Position numbers and translations under genes: made by a program
Shown here: positions 12,759 through 25,363 of the stretch, piece after piece
Position numbering within the stretch: the first letter of the stretch is position 1
How the letters are laid out: every line of letters starts with the position of its first letter
Notes under the pieces: model-generated
Database searches by the model: none
Told to the model about the DNA's origin: nothing
The model's input: the letters and a program-made list of their open reading frames with translations, nothing else
Assembly: GCA_020809705.1 (NCBI GenBank)
Contig: CP085828.1
Span: forward strand, 5,952,001-6,016,000
Source of the DNA: Calonectria ilicicola
Lineage: Eukaryota > Ascomycota > Sordariomycetes > Hypocreales > Nectriaceae
DNA: 64,000 nucleotides
Direction of reading: 5' to 3'

Positions 12759-14020
12759 TGTCAAAACTATGTCAAATGTAGGTCCTAGTCAAAGATTGAC
12801 TGATTAGATGGTGGTTAGGACTGTTTAGCAACTACATATGAGCGACCAGTATTGTATTTGAAGATACAAACAATATATGATCATGACTGATGTATTTGGC
12901 AATTGCCAGAACTGATCGTCGCATTCCATCAGAACTAGAAACCCACTGAGGAATTTAATGATTCATTCCGGCCTTGACCGCTGCTTGAAACTTGATCTAT
13001 CGTATAAAAAAAAAGCCGCAGGGACGATGATATGCCTTCAACGCGGCACATCCATGCCAAAAAACTCCCATCGCGGTACGGCAAGAACCATTTTAAAGCA
13101 CCTCACTTCGATAAGATGTCTCGCTGCACGACTTGAGATCTCCTATACTTGTCACAGATGATGTATTTGGGGGTAGATATACATTCCGGTGAAGACTGAA
13201 ATTAAAGACCAGGTTGATCCCTACCCAAATTGCCTGGGCGGAGCGGATGGAGAGGTTAAGCTTATCTATGCGCTCTATGCAAAACGTTGTTAAAGCCGAT
13301 TAGCTACGGGGCTCAGCGCCATAGCGTAAAAGCTGTGAGTGGTTTCTGACGCATGTTTTGAAACGTATTTGGCCATGATATTTTGATGCGTGATAGGCCC
13401 AACATTTGGAACTTTGACAGCCGAAAGTGGACGCAATTGCTTTCGTCTTGATTACACGTCCAAATAGGATTCTCAAGCAGCGCGATCGAAATGTCATCGG
13501 AATTTTTGTTCACACAAATGTGATGGAGCATAGAAGTTGATATGGCTTGGACGTGGAGGGGCTTGCATGTGTCTCTTTCGACTGCAGCTTAGTTCTTGCA
13601 CCCAACCTAATGATTCCGATGTAAATGTGAGATCAAAGAGCAATAACTGAAGCCAGGGGGGTATTTATTTTATGAGAAGGCACTGAATATCATCCCTTGA
13701 AATGGCAGCTTGCCATTGAACGACTGCCATTTTTTACCCTTGCATAAAATGCATCCTAAATCTATGACCAATGTTCCCAGATATTCATGCCAAATAAAAT
13801 CATGAGACCGTGTAGAGGTATCTTCGTGTATCAACACTCGTGCCTATTATTACCAGGTTGCCTGTCGGTTTGACCATCTCCTTGCTCCCGTGTACCGTGA
13901 CATCGCAACGCTACTCTCCCTTCCCACAAACTTGGCAAAAAAACAAACACACCGAAAGATCCGATTGCAAAACAAGAAAAAAAAGAAAGAAAAAGAGGAC
14001 AACAGACAAAAAAGAAAGAG
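12759..14020. other. Intergenic, TIL gene 5' flank to 5S rRNA
   Basis: No gene supported. The DNA is AT-rich with scattered stops. A minus-strand frame of about 70 codons near 13.3-13.5 kb has no recognisable feature. The right end (13930-14020) is A-rich on the plus strand, that is T-rich on the strand of the 5S gene, and serves as its polymerase III termination region. Confidence 0.45.
13976..14020 (-). terminator. Polymerase III terminator of 5S rRNA
   Basis: On the minus strand, directly after the 5S rRNA 3' end, the sequence is rich in T runs (TCTCTTTCTTTTTTG, then further T tracts). Runs of four or more T are the polymerase III stop signal. Confidence 0.7.
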
Positions 14021-14139
14021 ACATACAACAGCGAGGATTCCCCGGTCGTCACCGACCCGAGTACTAATTCACCGCTTCTCAGCTTGACTATGGGAGAGCG
14101 GACGGGATCCCGTATTTTCTGAGAGCTATGGTCGTATGT
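14021..14139 (-). rRNA. 5S ribosomal RNA
   Basis: A 119-nt gene on the minus strand, beginning ACATACGACCATAG and ending TGTTGTATGT, so the two ends pair as helix I. The internal block GGGATCCCGTCCGCTCTCCC and the loop GGTCGGTGACGACC match the highly conserved core of ascomycete 5S rRNA, and helix II (CTCTCAG with CTGAGA) is preserved. In many filamentous fungi 5S genes are scattered singly rather than being in the rDNA repeat, and this is such a dispersed copy. Polymerase III transcribes it from its internal control region; T runs follow immediately. It lies about 180 bp past the end of the C2H2 gene on the same strand. Intact helices argue against a pseudogene, though expression cannot be judged. 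Confidence 0.94.
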
Positions 14140-14315
14140 GATGTGTAGTGGGTGAAGATAGGTATATAAGGATGGGGGGGGATTGGTGTCATCAGATTCT
14201 CAAAAATCTGGTAGTTGGTAAGAGTTTTAGCAGTTTTAGACTGACTGGGCCATGTGCGCGTGGCCCTTTAAGTCGAAAGGTTGCTGTGTTGCTTTTGGAC
14301 AGCCGTCTTCCCTGC

Positions 14316-15002
14316 TTATCCGATTCTGTGTGGGTAGAGTATTCCGTAAGTACACTCCATGGATGATGTTGAAAGCCCAGGGCTGACAGGAACAACCTCC
14401 TCGGGAGCATGTGCTAGATCTGGACTTCGGGTGAAGCTGTAATTGGTTGCTTCTGCTTGGCCGTGTCTGGGGGCAGAGAAGTTGCCAGGTGGGGAAGGGC
14501 CAGAAGGAGCCATTGGGAATCTAGACGGGGCTGCTGTGGGTGCAAATGCAGGGTTTGGATCGGTGTATGGCCGCCCATCTTTTCCCGTAAAACGATGCAG
14601 CTTCTTTTGGTGGCGAAGCAGGATATCGCGGCGGGCAAAGCGTCGTCCACAGTCAGGGCACGCGTGTGGCCTCTCGGCTGTGTGGGATCGCTCGTGGCGC
14701 TTGACGTGTTCCAATCGGGCAAAGCAGCGGTGGCAGATGGTGCATACGTGCGGTTTCGGCCTGTCCTTTTTAGGAGGAGGAGGAGCAGAACTGGGCTTAG
14801 AGGCCTTGGAAGGCTTAAGAGCCTTGGGAGCGCTGGTGGTAGTAGTGGGAGTGGTCGATGGGGCACCTCCATTTAAGCTTTTGTTCGAGGTGGTGCTCGA
14901 TCGCGCAGTGTCGTTGGACGGGGTGTCTGGAGGGTCCTTGGTGAGGAGAATCTCCAGGGAAAACGGATGTAAAAAACCATCCCTTTGGGACGGCGCCATC
15001 AT
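14316..15002 (-). CDS. C2H2 zinc-finger protein, probably truncated
   Basis: 228 residues from the tandem ATG at 15002/14999 (MMAPSQRDGF). Residues 20-80 are Ser/Thr/Pro/Lys-rich. Two adjacent C2H2 fingers span about residues 86-141 (VCTICHRCFARLEHVKRH, then ACPDCGRRFARRDILLRH), joined by the linker SHTAERPH. This is the Adr1-like pair of fungal transcription factors, which bind DNA and normally continue into a large Fungal_trans domain of several hundred residues. Here the frame stops about 85 residues after the second finger, and nothing resembling that domain lies in the 180 bp before the 5S gene. It could be a short regulator, a truncated relic, or a gene with a missed intron near 14340. 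DNA-binding regulator is a firm call; completeness is not. Confidence 0.75.
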   Translation of the reverse strand: MMAPSQRDGFLHPFSLEILLTKDPPDTPSNDTARSSTTSNKSLNGGAPSTTPTTTTSAPKALKPSKASKPSSAPPPPKKDRPKPHVCTICHRCFARLEHVKRHERSHTAERPHACPDCGRRFARRDILLRHQKKLHRFTGKDGRPYTDPNPAFAPTAAPSRFPMAPSGPSPPGNFSAPRHGQAEATNYSFTRSPDLAHAPEEVVPVSPGLSTSSMECTYGILYPHRIG

Positions 15003-15971
15003 CGCGTAGAAGAGCCTCGTCAAGGTGCTTTACATTGATGTTGGTGCAGAAGGGCGGGTTGGTTGATGATGGTATCCTTCCTGGTTTCAGCCTCACGCTG
15101 ACCCATCTTTCAGCTTCCCGGGGGCGGGGTAAGTCTTTTCCATGAGTGCACACATAAATATCCGGACAATGCCCGGCGTCTGTTATGACATGCTCATTGG
15201 CCGTCCTGTCGGGCGGCTTGTGTCTCAGAGAGGCCTTGAACAGCCAACATCATAGGCTGGAAGTCCGCTCCGGGTAACATCGGATGATATCAGATGTACA
15301 AGTTACTCGAGAGAGACTCCTTGTGGCTACGTGTACTAGAGAAGAGCCATCAATTGACTTGCCAAGGCACTGTGCCATTTTGTTGCTACGCCCACTGTCT
15401 GCCTTCTTTGAAGAAAAGAAAGGAAAAGGGAAGACTTGTTCGACATCTCTTTATTATACCAAACCATTCATTTAGCGCCCTTTGGTCCAGCCCAGTAGAG
15501 GTGCAAGCAAGTGCCTTAATTCACACCATTGGGTATTGGGATGCTTCTAGTGTTGAATGCTCAGAAACTCAGAATTGCATGAACTCAACAGTTTTTCAAA
15601 TACGTTCCACTGCTTTTTTCTTTTCTTTTCTTTTCTTTTCTTTTTTTTTAACCAAAAAGTGCCACCAGTGATATCCCTGCATCATCATAATCGTTCCATT
15701 CCCCCCAGTCGCCCACTCTGGGTCCGTCTCCACAATTGCCAAGCTGCAGCTGAGGAGGTCAGCAACCAAAACATATTTCCCCAGTCCCCATTTATTGCAC
15801 TTCGAACCAGGGTATATACCAAAAAAAAAAAAAAAAAAAAAAAGAACTCTGGTTGAAACCTGATGGAAAATACCAACGTGTACAAAGTGAATGCATTGAC
15901 GGCAATCCAAGAGTGGTCTGGCCTGCGGTTGAAACATCATAGCAAGTCTTTGTCCAAAGTCTTGATCAGTA
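15003..15971. other. Intergenic with simple repeats
   Basis: 5' flank of the C2H2 gene. No gene is seen. It holds a (CTTTT)n tract around 15619-15650 and an uninterrupted run of 23 A at 15821-15843. Confidence 0.5.
15619..15650. repeat. CTTTT microsatellite
   Basis: Pentanucleotide repeat of CTTTT units ending in a T run. Non-coding simple repeat. Confidence 0.75.
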
Positions 15972-16289
15972 TTAGGGCTCTGTCATGTAATACTTCATAG
16001 AAACCCCGTTATGTACAAAATGGCGGCAGTCTGCATAAAACTGCGCAGAAGGTGAGCAGCGGAGATCAGGATGTTTGTTCTCTGACTTTGCGCTTGGAAC
16101 GAAAGGTTTGGACACAGTGCCCCATTCAATGTACCCTTGGTATTGACTACCTTCTCCGCGAGCCAGAATGATGTAGCGGTGGTATCCTGAAATTTTGTGA
16201 TTTGGTCGGTCTGGTATCAATTTATAGACCAGATCGTAAGGGAATTTCCATTCATACGGACGGGCTATACGATTGGAGACAGAAATCAT
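15972..16289 (-). CDS. Possible orphan protein or gene fragment
   Basis: A 105-residue frame beginning with ATG (MISVSNRIARPYEW) and ending KYYMTEP. It is balanced in composition and rich in Tyr, Pro, Arg and Lys, unlike the low-complexity shadow frames nearby. The same frame is open for a further 13 codons upstream, reading VVRSTLFDRWP, which suggests this is the 3' exon of a longer minus-strand gene whose upstream exons I could not place. Another protein-like stretch (TLEALNETLQNLAVNHVP) lies near 16.65-16.71 kb on the same strand. I recognise no domain. It may be a live lineage-specific gene or a decayed one. Confidence 0.35.
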   Translation of the reverse strand: MISVSNRIARPYEWKFPYDLVYKLIPDRPNHKISGYHRYIILARGEGSQYQGYIEWGTVSKPFVPSAKSENKHPDLRCSPSAQFYADCRHFVHNGVSMKYYMTEP

Positions 16290-17629
16290 AGGCCAACGGT
16301 CAAAAAGAGTGCTTCTTACACCACACTCTCGTGGTATAATATTTACCTAAAAGCGTGCCTTAAACAACGTACACTTATGCTTTAAACTCTTGGAGCCGGC
16401 CTGGCACGGACGTTGTGGTGAGGCTACGCATAGACGACGAAAATCTCTCTGTAACATGCTTTTACAAAGCCATGGTCAACAGAGGTGAGGCTAGATGCAA
16501 ATTGCCCACTATAAGATTTGCAAAGGTACCAAATGAAAGAAAATCTTAGTTATGAAGGAAACATACTTTGCAGGTCTTCGCTATTACATAGCGTCACCAC
16601 TCTGATTGCACTTAAAGCTAGTCTTATTTACTGTGCGTCTGTGCTACCCTGGAACGTGATTGACCGCCAGGTTCTGCAGGGTTTCGTTAAGCGCCTCCAA
16701 AGTTGGTGGAGTACAGAGTAATTTAAATTATTTTTTCTTTTTACATCTAAATCGCGAGGAGATGGTGATACGAAGTCCGCGGATGGAGATTTTGCGAGAT
16801 TTTGCATTTGCTGAGAACAATGGTCACATGTAACAAAAACGGTCAAGGCCAACCAACCGCCTTGGGGATCATGCAGTCTAGGGTATCAGAGACACTGAAT
16901 GCGTTGTCTCGAACCTGACCTGTCGGAGGAAATACAGCGAGAGGCGCTTTCTGGATTCCCTACAGGGCTTCCTATGTTAGCGTCGTCTCATCTCGGCTAG
17001 GGGCAAACGTCAGTTGTCTCTGCTTGCGTGGGTGCTTGCGCGCCTGTGATTCTAAGTGTGGCCGATCCGCGAAGGTCAAACACCCGGACATTGACCCATT
17101 GGGGATCGTCCGACTTGGGGCAGGCACTTGGCTGGCAGCAATAACCTTGTCAAACGTGCAAATCACTTAGTGAGAGCTGGCGTTGTCGATCCTCGGTACT
17201 TGGTTGTCCCATGCTCGAAACCGTTTACTAGTGGGTTTTCTGAGTTGGTGCTAGAACCCTTAGCAAGGAAAAGTGAGCTGATTTGAATATATTCATTCAC
17301 ATGGTGGCGGGCGCTCTAAAAACACAAGGGTCTAAAAATGATGTAAAATTCGAACCAGTCTAGATAGAACGAAAAGCCACGGCCCCCAAACACCAGATCC
17401 TAATTGACCCCCCCTGTGACCCAAATCCTGGTATCAATCCCGAGATTGTCGCCGAAAAGAAAAAAAAAAGAAACACCTGACCCGTAAAGACTGTTTATTT
17501 GCATGTGCAAGAATTTTATATATACAAAAGAGAACCGGGCGTTATTCATAATTTAAAAACAGGGCATTTTGTGCCGAAGGAAAAGTGACAAGAGCCACCC
17601 ACCCACACTGGGAATGGTTGTGGGGGCCG
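16290..17629. other. Intergenic, mostly AT-rich
   Basis: No certain gene. It may hold decayed upstream exons of the frame at 15972-16289. The right end is the 3' flank of the rhodopsin-like gene. Short A tracts occur at 17459-17470. Confidence 0.4.
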
Positions 17630-19081
17630 CTATATTTGGTTGTGATAGTTGCTCTGATGAACGTGCTGGAGGTAGTAATGAGATTGTGCTGCTGGCTGAG
17701 GGGCTTGTATAGCCACTCCAGTCCAAGTGTTTGTGTAATTTCCGTCGTCGTTGTGCTTCGGTGGCTCTGTTCGGCCGTCCTTGTTCACCTCAAGGACTGA
17801 CACCTCGACATGTTGTTGAATGCCCGGATTCTTGAATGGGCTCTGGGGGGTTGCTTGTGGTTGCCTCTCCGGGAGGTCAACCATAAATGTTTCGCTTTCA
17901 TCGCTCTGTCGGTCGCCCGACATGTGGTTGCCTTCCAAGGGGATGGATCCCTGCCGACTATCCTTGCGTCTCCAAGTATCCAGTGTAATCTTTGAGAATC
18001 GTGATGTCGAGGTGCCGGACTTGCCGGATTTGCTGTTTCGTGACCAGCCGAGCGATGATCCTACGCGGGAGACGATGGGGCCCACGGCCTTTTTGAAGTG
18101 CGGGAAAAGCATGGGGATGTTTGTGGTGACGACGGCGACGAAGGTTTCGCGAACTGCCCAAGAACCAGCCAACATGGCACCGTTGATGGGATCCTAAAGA
18201 TTGTTAGCACGGAGTGACTTGAGTGTTCGAGCTCTACTCACCGAGACAAGAAGCACGACGCGGAGGATGGCAGCCACAGTGACAAACAGACCGCAGCTGA
18301 AGAGGGCGATGAGCCAGCACTTTTGAACCAAAGGCATGGCAGCTTTCCAAAGCATTGGCATAGGGATCATGATGAGGTAGAGATCTGTCGAGACGTTCAA
18401 GGCGAGTCCGGTCCAGACGATAGCAGGAGAAATGGCAGGGTGACAATATGGGCCGGGGTCAGGGTTGATCTGCCACATCCCAGAAAATCTGGGCTGGCAG
18501 CTCAGGAGAATGTTGAGCTGGACGGCTACCCAGCTGGTGATGAGGAAGGCAAAGCCAATGTAGATTTTCTTCCGGTAGCCTTCGAGATCCTTTGTTAATC
18601 GGTAGTAAAAGGTGCACATGCATGCCTTGAGAGTCCACAGCAGGAAAGAATAGGTGGACCACCCAGCAAGCTGGATTTTGGAGCCAAGTATCCTCATTGC
18701 GTACTCCTGGCTGTTGGGATCTAGGGTTTCTCGCTGGGCTGGTGTCATGGAATTGTTGGCCAATCCATGAGCAATGTTTCCCACTGAGTATGCTAGTCCA
18801 GTTTCCACAGCGTATGTGATCTGAAGACGGAGAACCCGGGTCAATACGACGCCGCGAAGACAAAAGGGGGTAGGTAAGTTACTTACTGCAGCCAACACGG
18901 CCAGGTAGTCGTCTGCCCAGAGATTCTTAAAACCCACGGTGCGAACGCGAATTACAGATCTCATGATGGTAACCAGCAATGCAATTCCAAGAAGGGTAAA
19001 AGCTTCAGTGTTGAAAGCCCTGAGAGCGGCCATGGCCTTAGCCTGGGCGGCTGCCTCCTCTGGAGTTGGTGTTGAAGCCAT
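17630..19081 (-). CDS. Rhodopsin-like (PTH11-type) integral membrane protein
   Basis: Three exons on the minus strand, 19081-18887, 18820-18242 and 18193-17630, with GT-AG introns of 66 and 48 bp in phase 0, give 445 residues. The first ~300 residues hold about seven hydrophobic helices: TEAFTLLGIALLVTIMRS, then the family signature LWADDYLAVLAA, TYSFLLWTLKACMCTFYYRL, GFAFLITSWVAVQLNILLSC, a PYCHPA loop, LNVSTDLYLIMIPMPMLWK, and LIALFSCGLFVTVAAILRVV. This is the fungal 'rhodopsin domain' family, related to the Magnaporthe receptor PTH11 but here without a CFEM domain. The C-terminal ~150 residues are a polar, Ser/Gln/His-rich cytoplasmic tail. Ligands of most members are unknown. It stands alone in a gene-poor region. 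Confidence 0.9.
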
Positions 19082-22000
19082 GACTGACTGACTGCCTTGT
19101 GTGTTACAGTATGGAAGAAGGTTGGCCTGAAGTCATGAGGGCACAAGACCAAAAGGCACATGAAGGACAACGAGATAAAAAAAAAACCGACAGACTGGAT
19201 CCTAGGGGCGGCATCTAACAGCGGCCCAAGGTGGTATATAACCCAACTTCAAAGACTGCTAGCTGCAGCAACGCGGAGTTGACCACGCCCAGTTGGTTCT
19301 AGGTCTGGAAAAAGCACCGTCATAATACAAGTCGATATTGCAGACTCCCGGCAAAGAGACCCAGCGTTTTGCATGGCGATGGGGCTGGCGTCGTCCCCCG
19401 ACCCTGGACTTACATGCAGCGAGTACGCCATCGGCTGTCTAACAAGCGAAAAAAAACTGAGAGATGATGGACCCTGTTTTCTGACGACAGCAGGGCATAT
19501 CCCGGGGTGATGCTAGCCCAGGGCCAGCTGCATGCTCCCCACAGATCGTCTCCCGAAAGCAGCTTGGCCTCGTGAAGCCGGCTGTTTCGACATGGGACCC
19601 AGCACAGACTATCGTGGCGGGCCACATCCCTAGCTGCCGAGCCCTAGTGCCAGGGGACGTACCTCGTAAATCAGCTCTGTGCGCTGTCTGCTCCAGCCAA
19701 ATATTAATTGAGGGCGCGCCCAGGAGGGCACCTTCAGGTCAACGGCTCGGGTGGCGGATGGCTTCATCATAGTGCCCGGGCTGGCGTCTTTGGCAAGCGG
19801 ACAGGAATCGGGAGCGGCGGTGTTGATCAGGCGTGGCGAGCATGGGCACCCAATAGCACACGTGTTGAGGCTTGGAGATGCAACGCAGGCGAACCCTGGA
19901 AAAAGCAACGCATTTCCGCCGGTTGTTTCCATTGTTTTCTTTTTTGTCCAGGGAGCGGATTTTTATCTCTCATGTTGCCCCCTTTCTCTTCACTCGCCCT
20001 TCCATCCCAACCTCTTTTAGTCAAACACATCCGGGTTCGGAGAAAAGAAAAAGAAAAGAGAAGGAATAAAAAAACGGGTGGCGGCCAGACTCCAAAACGT
20101 GTCTCATGTCGGGATGACAGTACAGCGCCCTGCAGTTGGCCCGGGGCCTGGGCCGACTCGTGCCCTGCATATACGGCTCAAGCATGGACCGTGATGGACC
20201 ACGGCAATGACAGTGACAGTGACATAACTACAGACCAGTAATGCGACGTCCCTGGAACATGAGTCGGCACAACTGCCGGATCTCCGACCTGCTCTGCATT
20301 AGGCCGCCGGGCAGGTCGATGGTTCGCAGAAGTGCTGTGGAAGCGTCCCAGGCTAGACCAAGGCACCATGGTGTCTGTTTTTGGTCGGCTATTTCGCAGC
20401 GTGCGCGGCGATGCGACGTTGCGACTCGTGTCCCTGACTCGATTGGCGAGTCGAGACGGGTTGCCGTTAGCTGGTTGGTTGCTTAGTTGCTCACTAAGCT
20501 GCTTGGCTGCGCTGAATTTGCCCCTCGCCATCTCCATGTCGTATTGATTCGTCTTCCAGCTTGACATGGCACAAAACGACGGAGCCAAGAGTGTCTGCTA
20601 ATGGTCTAAAACATGCCTCCGCGGACAGACATGGAAGCCAGCTGAGCCTGCACCCGGCATCCAGCATGATGAGTGAAGAAGGCCGAAGAAGGGCCACCAA
20701 ACTCAAACTGGTGGGAAACCGCCTCTTGTTGTTGCACAAGCTTTCGGTCCGTCACCGCGATCCTGGATAGCTTGCGCCTGGTTCACGGGCGGCGTCGGGG
20801 CCAGGCCCGAATCTTGGGAAAGGCCGGTCTGATAACGTCGCGGGTGAGTCCATCCGTCAACCGGACCCTCCAGCGAACATGTCCATCTATTGCTCTTTGC
20901 CTGGGGTTAGATTAGCCCAGATGGTGAATCCCAATAAATCCAAGTAGCCCGAGTGCAGTCTCCACCTTTGATTCCTCCTCATAGCCAAAAAGAAAAATTG
21001 AAATGGGGTGAGAGCACTGACGGCAAAGGCTTGTCCCCAACCTTAGCCAAAGCCTCAACTCACTAGTGAACAGACTCCCCGTTGGCCGTGCGATGTTGGT
21101 CGTGGGGAATAGAGGGGATTGACAGTGGATCATGAACCAGAGTACATGCTGGTCTCATACTGGAGTGATGCAATCCCGAAGTTTACTCTCGCGGCCGGAC
21201 ATAAGGCGCGGAATGGGCTGTGGACCAGGAACACGGCCGGCAACGACAAACATGGCAACGATTCGTTTACCATGGTTTCAAAAACTTCCTTCACTACGAG
21301 TGCTTGCCGTCGCCCGGCCCTCGGCGCTCCCACCTGATCCCTGGGTTCTGCTTGAGCCTAGATGTCGAGCACCCACATCTTTGCCTGGAAGACATCTCGC
21401 TCTCGTTTAAGCTAGGGATACGGCAAGCGCTTCCACATTCTTACATCTTTGAGTGGGACTAAGCAAAATGACCATGGGGCTGGATTCACTTCATCATGTA
21501 TCCGCATTACAATATTTGCTTTCCCCCCAAGTCTTTGTTGGTCGTAACTGCCACTCACTACCATAAAAGTCTTCTCAAGCTGCGAAGCCTACACTCGAGG
21601 CTGCCATCGTCCATTCCTGATTGCCCCCCCAAATCCATCAAACTGTTGTATTTCACCATCTGTACTTGTTACTCATTGCTCCCGCAGCCTGTGTCGTTTA
21701 TTAGGACTTTTTAACACGAGTGCGTCAGACCTTCGGCCCCGGTAATATTTCTGTCAAAGCATAAAATTAGTCTCTCATGGCGAAGGCTCTATCAGTCTGT
21801 ATGGTTTGGAATTTAATAGGATCTTGTATTCTCAAACCTTTTTTGCGCCGCTTGGGCAATGAACATGGTTTTAGGGGGGCTTCTCTGCCGAGTCATAATT
21901 ATGATCAGATATGATTTCGCAAAAAAAATAATTTTGAGGTTTTTGTACCTAGAAAGCACCTTGTTCACATCATTAAACTCTTTTGAAGTTAACCTTGACA

Positions 22001-22569
22001 CCGTTCCTCAATATCGCGTAATCTTTCACCTACCATGATTTCGAAGAGAATAGACAAGATATATGGATATTCTGATTCCGTGACCCTCGTAGCCACGTGG
22101 GTATCAAGTTCACCCCCAAAAAAATGGCATTTTTTCCCGGTAGGTTAACGTAAACACTCAACTAGGCCGACTGTACCAAAACGAAGCCAGAATCAACGGG
22201 TTTATTTTGATAGACAATTGTGTGGATTGGTACGCATGGGTCTACTACTACTTTATTCTTGACAATCCACCGTCGGCCACCCAGCCGCAACCACGACGAA
22301 GATACCCCCTAAATGCCCCCCGAATTTCAGGCAGAATGGCCAAAAACGTGTCCCAGATGATCCCTCTCACTACTAAAGTAAAACAAGGGCCCTTCTTTAA
22401 AATCCGAACCGCTCGAGCCCAGGATCTAGGTGCTGACATGACCTCTTTTATTCATCCAGCCACTTCCGAAGTATTATGATAGCCCAGTAGCTATTGGCGA
22501 ATGACGCGAATTAAAACCCTCAGAAGCGCATGTGGAATGTTGTGAATGATCGATCTAGTTAACTGCCAT
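19082..22569. other. Intergenic 3.5 kb
   Basis: No gene supported on either strand. 19.1-21.3 kb is GC-moderate and contains many short unsupported frames; a CT-rich patch near 19930-20070 resembles a leader, but no gene follows it. 21.4-22.5 kb is AT-rich. No tRNA or transposon was recognised. Confidence 0.4.
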
Positions 22570-22860
22570 TTAACCAGCAAGATAACCTGCAATACCCATT
22601 CCGTAATTGGATTCGAACTTGATTCCGCCCTTTTTAAAAGTTTGCTCCACATTCTGTTGGATCAGAAGGTCCTCCGCGTCGTTCACATTTTCAGACAATT
22701 GCTTATCGTTGGTATCGATTTTGACATATTTCAATTTGCTGTAAATTGATCGACAACAACTAAGTGCTGCAACTAACCGGCTTGTGGGTAACAGATCATG
22801 GCTCTCGTCACATAGCCCTAGCCATGCCAGGGATGGGGGAGCACTGGGGAAGCCTCCTCG
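22570..22860 (-). pseudogene. Displaced C-terminal part of the F-box gene
   Basis: A 96-codon open frame on the minus strand that overlaps the end of the F-box CDS but runs in the -1 frame. It reads as normal protein, with LLPTSRLVAALSCC, SKLKYVKIDTNDKQ and the end GMGIAGYLAG. A single-base loss in one of the G runs on the plus strand (22835-22839 or 22846-22849) would explain why the upstream frame stops at 22818. Joined, the two parts would total about 440 residues, close to the 446 of the neighbouring related F-box protein. An intron from a weak GTTACT donor near 22940 to the CCCCAG near 22845 keeps phase but would discard good coding sequence. Confidence 0.6.
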
Positions 22861-23967
22861 TTAAATTCCTCATATTTCGGAATATTATCGATGTGGCATT
22901 CGAGATTTAGTTTATTGAGCTGCTCGAAGTTTTGGAGTAACCGGAAATCGATTCTATGTTCTGGACCTTTGATTGAGATGGTTGTCATATTCCTTTGACG
23001 CGGGAGTAACGGCGAGAGGAAATTCCGCTTGAAAGGAAAGGAGCTTCCTTCGTCATTCAACTCAAATACAGAGAGATTCTCTAATCCCTTGATTAATATC
23101 TCGAATGAGCCAACTTCTCCCGTGCAGCCAGAGATCGTAATCTCAGCTATTTGGGGTGTATCGCGCACAGCCGCTCGGCACAGTCGTTCAGAAACGTTCC
23201 AGCAAACAAGACCAAGTCGAACAAGTTGCGGAGCAGCCCCCAAAAAGGATTCAGCTGTGAGCTCAAGAGTATCATGCGTGGTATCGTTTTCATCGTTGGA
23301 GATCTCATCAGTTTCAACCAGGCTATGGCGCTGTAGGCAAAGAGTGCGCAATTGAGGATAGTTTGGTGCTATGACCCAGTGACCTGGCGAGATGGTAATA
23401 TTATGGATGCTTCGAGTCATCTGCAAGAGCGCATTGGCGTATTGGTACTGAATAGTTGGGGCGATTATGTTCGATCCGCTACCTGAGGACCCATCCTGAT
23501 TTTCCCAATCACACGGTAAATTATTCCGAATGCACTTGTCAATGGTGAGACATTTGACTTTGGGTGCCAGCTTGGGATTTTGCTCCAGTTTTGTCAAAAA
23601 TAAATCCAGGCGAGTCCGTCCATCGCGAATATGGTGGATATCGTACTCAAAGGTGCGATATAGGAGGTCCTGAGTAGTATCGCGCAATAGCTTAGAAGCC
23701 TGACACAGATTCGCAAGCGTTCGACGGTTAACTCTAATGGTATCTGCACATTGATTTGAAGGGCTTCTATTTGAAAGACGAGAGTTTGGAGGGAATGTTG
23801 TTGAAGAGAGGCTGTGACAAAAATATTCGCATATATTGTGGATGATCTCGTTCGGTAGGGTCAACTGTCCCTTGAACGAAGTCTATAATCCTCAGTCAGT
23901 ACTTCTACCGTGTAGATAATACCTCAATACAAACCTGGTCGAAAGCCATATCTGATTCTACATCCAT
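22818..23967 (-). CDS. F-box/LRR-like protein, frameshifted near its end
   Basis: Two exons, 23967-23935 and 23864-22818, with a 70-bp GT-AG intron in phase 0. The 359-residue product starts MDVESDMAFDQ and leads straight into an F-box-like motif (LTLPNEIIHNICEYF). The conserved NLCQASKLLRDTTQDLLYR segment follows, then irregular leucine-rich repeats (LRTLCLQRHSL, LVRLGLVCWNV, LNKLNLECHI). F-box proteins of this type link substrates to the SCF ubiquitin ligase through Skp1; the substrate is unknown. The frame ends at 22818 after a short nonsense-like tail (SPVLPHPWHG). The natural C-terminus seems to continue in the -1 frame to 22570, so this allele is either broken or carries an assembly indel. 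It shares its layout with the F-box gene 1.4 kb away. Confidence 0.72.
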
Positions 23968-25363
23968 GACATGGCAGGATTCTTCAAGATGTTCTGGAGA
24001 AAAAGAATGGAAATGGGTGCAAAAGACAACAAGAGAATGATATTGTGACAGGCCATCCAGATAAAGGTACAAACACCAACCATTCGAAGGTTTGTTTAGG
24101 AATAAATAAAATGAAGGAATAATTGGCGGTGAATACAATAATAGTGCAAGTTCTGTTTGTTTTCCATTTTCTTTGGCTCGAGGTAAGGTGTTGTCATTCA
24201 CAAACCTGAAAATTCATATCCGCTTCCATTATTGGTGTCTGTTTGCTATCGCTTGGTGTCGACGAATATCAAACAACTGAGGGGATCTCATTAAACATTT
24301 ATATGGGAAAACAGAGGCACGCCGGGCACGCAAACGAGATATGTGATTGTGCTGTCGAAGCAGTGAATGATTGCTTCATCAACACATATCTTCAAATTCA
24401 CCTTCCCCTCCCCGTTTCACACGACCCTAGCTACCTTCATACATCTACACGCTTGCGCCTACGTAAAAGCCATCTAGTCATTAGATTATGTGAAGCAGCA
24501 CCAGTAAGCCCCTATGTACTGCACCCATTCCGGACTCACCTCCATCTTCAGAAAATTCGTAGATGTCTGGCTAGGTCCGGAACAATGATGGATAGATCAA
24601 CACACATTATTGGATATATGAGAAATTCCTGAAATTTCTATAGTGCGAGGTTTATTACGTATATGCAGTTAGGATAGAATGATTGGGTCAGCTTGGAGCG
24701 ACGAACTTTTGCTTTCAGACACTAAGGCTTTGCGAGTAACTTTTGTGTTTCATCATCTAAGACCCCCCCCAATGTGCCAAATAAACTAGTTTAGGGACAA
24801 GGCTGTTTAATTACCATGTGCGATACCTATCGGTTTAATTTCAGACCTTAAACAAAGAATGATCATCCCGGATTTCAAGGCCCCACGATTATGAAGAACC
24901 TGTGAGCCCCTTGGAATACAGCCTAGGTTTTGGATACTCTCTTTGTCTATTGGTCTTAGGTAGATCACTAGCAATGTGGGTTTTTCTCAATTTGGAGCTG
25001 TATGCCGCACGCGATAATACAGCATTATCTAATTTTATTGAATTCGCACATCCCTAACGACTTTTCTACAGATGATTTTGGAATCTTCATTCATATATGA
25101 CCGCCATGGTCGGAAATCGCAGGGCTGGTGTGCCTATCACAGAATTTTCTTACGTCTCTGAGGCTTGAATAATATAAACACTGGATAGATTGCAAGTACA
25201 TCACTGAATATCATTGATTCTATCATTGAATTAGTACTTATTGGGATCTCTGAGTTCCCATGATACATCTCGCATTCTTGCGTGCGATCGCATCAGACGA
25301 TCAAGACTTCGGAAGGACTAGGAATACATCTTTGGGGCACTAAATACCCCACGAGATCGCTTC
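23968..25363. other. Intergenic between the two F-box genes
   Basis: AT-rich 1.4 kb between the upstream gene start and the end of the second F-box gene on the same strand. It should contain the promoter of the first F-box gene. No further gene seen. Confidence 0.5.
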